Source of the DNA: Myxococcales bacterium
GTDB lineage: Bacteria > Myxococcota_A > Polyangia > Haliangiales > J016
Reading direction: 5' to 3'
NCBI GenBank assembly: GCA_014238595.1
Contig: JABAAV010000050.1
Span: 1-10,782, forward strand
DNA length: 10,782 nucleotides
The notes beneath the pieces are model-generated. The model was not told the origin of the DNA, searched no databases, and saw only the letters and a program-made list of their open reading frames with translations. Below, in pieces: positions 7,949 to 10,782 of this stretch. The translations under genes and the position numbers were made by a program. Position 1 is the stretch's first letter, and each line of letters starts with the position of its first letter.

Positions 7949-9175
7949 ATGAATCAACACAAAATATTAACCTTGGTTTTTGTCGTTATTGTAGGATGTT
8001 TCGTTATTGACAAACAGGCAGTCGCGTTACCTGAGGATCTTCCCATTATAGGCGGTGCGGAAGATACTCATCATGATGCCGTTGCTTCTTTGTCTTTGTT
8101 TTGTTTGAACAGCACTGATTCAGGTGAGACCTTTCCTGGAATTTGTAGTTGTACAGGGACACTAATTGCACCACGTGTTATTTTAACAGCAGCACATTGT
8201 GTGGATTCTGCTATTGACAACAATGAACGTTCGAGTGGCTCTGCAAGCTTTAATACTTCATCGGGTGTGGTGAATGTTCCTATTTCTAACATGATTGCAC
8301 ATCGTAAATATCAAACAGAGGGGTTAGGCCTGAGTTATGGATTGCCTTATGATATTGCATTGATTCGACTTAGTCGTCCTGTCCCCGATCATATTGTGCC
8401 CATGAAAGTTAATGACAAACCTCTGCTTGATGAATGGATTGGACAGAGTGTGTTGACAGTTGGCTATGGTTTTGATGACCAGGGGAACTCTGGCACAAGA
8501 AGGCAAGGAGAATTAACAATTACATCACTCACCAATCACGCTTTGATCGTAGGTGATAGTATTGTCAATATTTGTCAAGGTGACTCAGGTGGTCCAGGTA
8601 TCTTGTTTATAGATGACGAAGAACAAATTGTTGGTATTAACTCTAACGGTGAGAAGGGCTGTCGCGGAGAGAGTAATCAATCCCGTGTTGATACGTCAAT
8701 CGATTTTATTAATGAGGTATTTGATGCATGGTCGGGAACCTGTCAAGAAGATTCACAATGCGTGACAGATTGTCCGCGAAATCCTGACCCTGATTGCGAA
8801 GGTGCTTGTGGTCTTAATAATTTTTGTGAGACAAATTGTAGTAAACGAGATTTAGATTGTCCTGTAGGTGCTGCTCATGGCAGAGCCTGTTCGGACAACG
8901 ATGATTGTGAGAGTCAGCTTTGTGTTACCGATAGTACTGGTGATAATGTGTGTTCATCGACCTGTCGATTACTCAGTGATTGTGAAGCGCCATTGTCAGT
9001 CTGTAAAATCGATGCTGGAATGGACAGTGGTGTGTGTAACACTCCGCAAGGCAGAGATTCAGACAATGATGATGATAGTGGATGTACCGTCAATGGTCAT
9101 CCGTCAGGGATATTAATCGCCTTAGGTAGTTTTCTCTTGTATCGACGCTATAGAAAGTGTTTCGCGGTACAATAG
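7949..9175 (+). CDS. Secreted trypsin-fold (S1) serine protease with Cys-rich repeats and MYXO-CTERM-like tail
   Basis: A 408-residue exported endopeptidase. The N-terminal hydrophobic segment is followed by AVA (24-26), a plausible signal peptidase I site; IVGC (Cys17) also loosely fits a lipobox. The mature S1 domain begins IIGGAED at Ile33. The triad is His83 (LTAAHC), Asp135 (YDIALIRL) and Ser213 (QGDSGGP), with the conserved Cys pair around the histidine. The residue six before the serine, which sets P1 preference, is Asn207, not the Asp of trypsin. After about residue 258 come 16 cysteines: two tandem units (263-283 and 285-304), then a segment of the form ACSDNDDCESQLCV...VCSSTC. A linker rich in Asp leads to Gly-Cys379, a hydrophobic stretch of about 386-398 and RRYRK, which resembles a MYXO-CTERM surface-sorting tail. 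GAGGA at 7934-7938 is the RBS. Protease class is firm; substrate and surface anchoring are inferred. Confidence 0.93.
   Translation: MNQHKILTLVFVVIVGCFVIDKQAVALPEDLPIIGGAEDTHHDAVASLSLFCLNSTDSGETFPGICSCTGTLIAPRVILTAAHCVDSAIDNNERSSGSASFNTSSGVVNVPISNMIAHRKYQTEGLGLSYGLPYDIALIRLSRPVPDHIVPMKVNDKPLLDEWIGQSVLTVGYGFDDQGNSGTRRQGELTITSLTNHALIVGDSIVNICQGDSGGPGILFIDDEEQIVGINSNGEKGCRGESNQSRVDTSIDFINEVFDAWSGTCQEDSQCVTDCPRNPDPDCEGACGLNNFCETNCSKRDLDCPVGAAHGRACSDNDDCESQLCVTDSTGDNVCSSTCRLLSDCEAPLSVCKIDAGMDSGVCNTPQGRDSDNDDDSGCTVNGHPSGILIALGSFLLYRRYRKCFAVQ
8735..8860 (+). repeat. Tandem Cys-rich units within the protease (2 copies)
   Basis: Two diverged units at protein level, residues 263-283 (nt 8735-8797) and 285-304 (nt 8801-8860). 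Both follow the pattern G-[TA]-C-x5-C-x3-C-x6/7-C, ending in a D-x-DC. Spacing and endings match, but the intervening residues differ, so this is an old duplication rather than a recent DNA repeat. Each unit probably forms two disulfides outside the cytoplasm. Confidence 0.65.
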
Positions 9176-9180
9176 GGTTG

Positions 9181-9660
9181 TTAACGAAGCAGATACTGAA
9201 GTTCTTCAGGAACGTCATCTAATTCATCTTCATCGACAATGAGTCCACGACAGTGTGATGATTTACAGCTACACGGAATAGCTAAGTGTGCTGAAAAAGC
9301 ATAATCGTATGTAAGTTCTTGACCTGCTTCAATATCATGCAATGCGATCCACCATGCCATGGGTGTCTTTGTTTTTTCATCCCAAGATGTTTCCACTTGG
9401 GTATTAGGTGTGCAGGCATGATTGATCCATCGTGTTTGATCTGTGAGATCATAATACAGTGATGGACCTTCATTTCCTTCTGAATCAAGTTCATATCCTG
9501 GAAGGATCAATGAATATTCATCGTCAAAATCTTCATCTTCTCGCCATAGAAAGCCATCTCCAACGACTAAAATTTCGCCCTTGTAAAATGGTGTTGTCGC
9601 AATAACACCATAACCATGGATGGAAGAAGAAGAGACTTTTAAGCGGTGCAGGAGTGGCAT
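9181..9660 (-). CDS. Small SET-domain protein (putative protein-lysine methyltransferase)
   Basis: A 159-residue protein that is nearly all SET domain, the fold that transfers a methyl group from SAM to lysine side chains. Visible motifs: SSIHGYGVIATTPFYKGE (13-28, the SxxHGxGV/KGE opening), WINHACTPNT (78-87, the NHxCxPN SAM-binding pseudoknot), GQELTYDYAF (113-122, the ELxYDY block) and a post-SET CxCx4C (Cys130, Cys132, Cys137 in CSCKSSHCRG). Cys83 of NHACTPN would complete the four-cysteine zinc site known in post-SET enzymes. There is no signal peptide, so it is cytoplasmic. The acidic C-terminus is short. The gene is single, converges on the protease gene with 5 bp between stops, and diverges from pfkA. 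No clear Shine-Dalgarno precedes the ATG. The SET assignment is firm; the protein substrate cannot be read from the sequence. Confidence 0.92.
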   Translation of the reverse strand: MPLLHRLKVSSSSIHGYGVIATTPFYKGEILVVGDGFLWREDEDFDDEYSLILPGYELDSEGNEGPSLYYDLTDQTRWINHACTPNTQVETSWDEKTKTPMAWWIALHDIEAGQELTYDYAFSAHLAIPCSCKSSHCRGLIVDEDELDDVPEELQYLLR

Positions 9661-9752
9661 GATTGATGACTATATAGTGAAAAAATGATTTTCTGCGATC
9701 AAAAATGCAGAGAAGTTGAATTTTTTTTGTTCTCAGAATAGATTGAAGGGCG
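9661..9752. promoter_or_regulatory. Divergent intergenic region between the SET gene and pfkA
   Basis: These 92 bp lie between two divergently oriented start codons, so they must contain the start signals for both genes unless leader-coded elsewhere (inference). Towards pfkA there is TTGAAT (9716-9721), a 17-bp spacer and TAGATT (9739-9744), each 4 of 6 to sigma70 consensus; used as a promoter it would start transcription almost at the ATG, so I hold it as weak. GAAGGG (9745-9750) is a Shine-Dalgarno unusually close to the pfkA ATG. Towards the SET gene the AT-rich TATATA inside 9669-9678 could be a -10 element. Confidence 0.4.
9669..9678. promoter_or_regulatory. Perfect 10-bp palindrome ACTATATAGT upstream of the SET gene
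   Basis: The sequence reads identically on both strands and lies 8 bp upstream of the SET start codon, inside the divergent region. It could be a -10 region or an operator half-pair, but a 10-bp AT-rich palindrome can also arise by chance; no second copy was seen nearby. Confidence 0.25.
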
Positions 9753-10782
9753 ATGCTGGATAAAATAGCCATATTGACGGGGGGTGGAGATTGCCCAGGG
9801 TTAAACGCTGTGTTGAGAACGGTCGTTCTTCATGCTCATAATGCTTATGGCTGGGATGTCATTGGTATTGAAAATAGTTTTCAAGGGTTGTACGAAAAAA
9901 ATTTTCGAAGGTTAACACCTGAAGATGTTCATATGTTTATGGGGCGTGGTGGTACAGTGCTTGGCTCTTCAACACGTTCTAATCCTGAATATTATCCCGT
10001 TCGACTTGATGATGGCACAGAAGAAATTCAAGATATCTTTCCTGTGATGAGAGATAATTTGAAACAACTCAATGTCAAGGGCACTGTTGTTGTTGGTGGT
10101 GATGGAACGATGACCATTGCACAACGTTTTGTTGCTGCAGGTCTCTCTGTTGTTGGTGTACCCAAGACTATTGATAACGATCTATCCGCAACAGATTATA
10201 CCATTGGATTTTATACAGCGGTCGAAACTGTGACTGAAGCACTCGATCGATTACAGACGACAGCGGAAAGTCATGGTCGAACGATGATCTGTGAAGTTAT
10301 GGGACGCTTTTCGGGATGGATTTCTTTGATTTCAGGCCTTGCGGGTGCCGCTGACGTCATTTTAATCCCTGAGATTCCTTATGATGTTGATCGCATTGTT
10401 GCGAGAATTAAACAAAGACGCTCCCATGGAATTTCTCATAATATTATTGTTATTGCTGAAGGTGCCTATGCTCAAGGAACATCAGAGCAATGGATCAAAA
10501 AAGGTAACAATCCACATGATGGCAGACTTGGAGGTTGTGGTGAACGCTTAGCTCAAGAGATTTCGTCTCGTGATGATGGTGAGGTACGCGTGACAGTGTT
10601 AGGACATATACAACGCGGTGGAAGCCCTGTGTCTTTTGATCGTATTTTAAGTGCCCGTTATGGAATGGCTGCTGTGGATTTGATTGCTAAAAATGATTTT
10701 GGTAAATCACCGGTCATTCAAGGATCCGAACTTACTGCAGTTCCTATTTCTGAGATGCGATTGCGTGATAAAAGTGTTCCTC
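9753..10782 (+). CDS. pfkA: 6-phosphofructokinase, 3'-truncated by the window end
   Basis: The first 343 residues of a PFK-A family glycolytic kinase that phosphorylates fructose 6-phosphate to fructose 1,6-bisphosphate. The N-terminus is MLDKIAILTGGGDCPGLNAV (nucleotide/phosphate-binding loop); an in-frame TGA at 9744-9746 makes 9753 the first possible start. Key blocks: VVGGDGTMTIAQ (Asp117, Gly118), VPKTIDNDL (Lys138, catalytic Asp141), the fructose-6-phosphate-binding MGRFSGWISL, IAEGAYAQG and LGHIQRGGSP. At the two positions that distinguish phosphoryl donors it has Gly (E. coli 104) and Lys (E. coli 124). Classical ATP enzymes have Gly/Gly and pyrophosphate enzymes Asp/Lys; Gly/Lys occurs in ATP-dependent enzymes such as that of Streptomyces coelicolor. 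ATP use is therefore the likelier reading, not proven. Only a short C-terminal part should be missing. The gene is divergent from the SET gene. Confidence 0.96.
   Translation, partial: MLDKIAILTGGGDCPGLNAVLRTVVLHAHNAYGWDVIGIENSFQGLYEKNFRRLTPEDVHMFMGRGGTVLGSSTRSNPEYYPVRLDDGTEEIQDIFPVMRDNLKQLNVKGTVVVGGDGTMTIAQRFVAAGLSVVGVPKTIDNDLSATDYTIGFYTAVETVTEALDRLQTTAESHGRTMICEVMGRFSGWISLISGLAGAADVILIPEIPYDVDRIVARIKQRRSHGISHNIIVIAEGAYAQGTSEQWIKKGNNPHDGRLGGCGERLAQEISSRDDGEVRVTVLGHIQRGGSPVSFDRILSARYGMAAVDLIAKNDFGKSPVIQGSELTAVPISEMRLRDKSVP

Noticed and set aside
7914..7949. Nested short inverted repeats (TGATA/TATCA and CTC/GAG) that could hide the protease Shine-Dalgarno
   Set aside because: Stems of five and three base pairs in AT-rich sequence are expected by chance and would be unstable.
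9176..9180. Shared bidirectional terminator between the convergent protease and SET genes
   Set aside because: Only 5 bp separate the stops and the TTCG/CGAA pairing around them is four bases with a long loop.
9691..9728. TCTGC/GCAGA hairpin followed by a T run upstream of pfkA as a terminator
   Set aside because: The stem is five base pairs with a 10-nt loop, the T run is 9 nt away, and no plus-strand gene directly upstream needs termination there.

Overview
The window is an ordinary-looking, gene-dense stretch of a moderately AT-rich bacterial chromosome, roughly 40% G+C by eye. It carries seven genes on the plus strand and one on the minus strand; the first and last genes are cut by the window edges. 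The organism is probably Gram-negative: there is an outer-membrane-type lipoprotein with a periplasmic-binding fold. A secreted trypsin-like protease has a Cys-rich tail and a Cys / hydrophobic / Arg-rich C-terminus resembling MYXO-CTERM, which points towards the Myxococcota / former Deltaproteobacteria area. That placement is an inference of low to moderate confidence, since no rRNA is present.

Layout. Positions 1-6755 hold four tightly spaced plus-strand genes: the 3' part of dnaE (replicative DNA polymerase alpha subunit), a TPR plus periplasmic-binding-protein lipoprotein resembling penicillin-binding-protein activators (LpoA-like), proS (prolyl-tRNA synthetase with its editing insert) and rlmB (SpoU-type 23S rRNA 2'-O-methyltransferase; 4-bp overlap with proS). 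An archaeal/fungal-type asd (aspartate-semialdehyde dehydrogenase) follows 23 bp later. The gaps are too small for conventional terminator-promoter pairs, so these five genes read as one housekeeping operon covering replication, envelope, translation, and the aspartate pathway that also feeds diaminopimelate for peptidoglycan.

After a 93-bp gap comes the secreted serine protease gene (7949-9175). It converges, with only 5 bp between stop codons, on a small minus-strand SET-domain gene (9181-9660). A 92-bp divergent intergenic region then separates the SET gene from a 6-phosphofructokinase gene (9753 to the window end, 3' truncated). The phosphofructokinase has the Gly/Lys combination at the two phosphoryl-donor positions.

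I found no RNA genes, insertion sequences, CRISPR arrays, prophage genes or multi-gene defence-like cassette. The points most worth a second look are the protease (non-tryptic S1 residue, Pro before the activation site, tandem Cys units, sorting-like tail), the compact SET protein with a complete post-SET zinc site, the LpoA-like lipoprotein placed between dnaE and proS, and the subfamily types of asd and pfk. I see no convincing undescribed multi-gene system.
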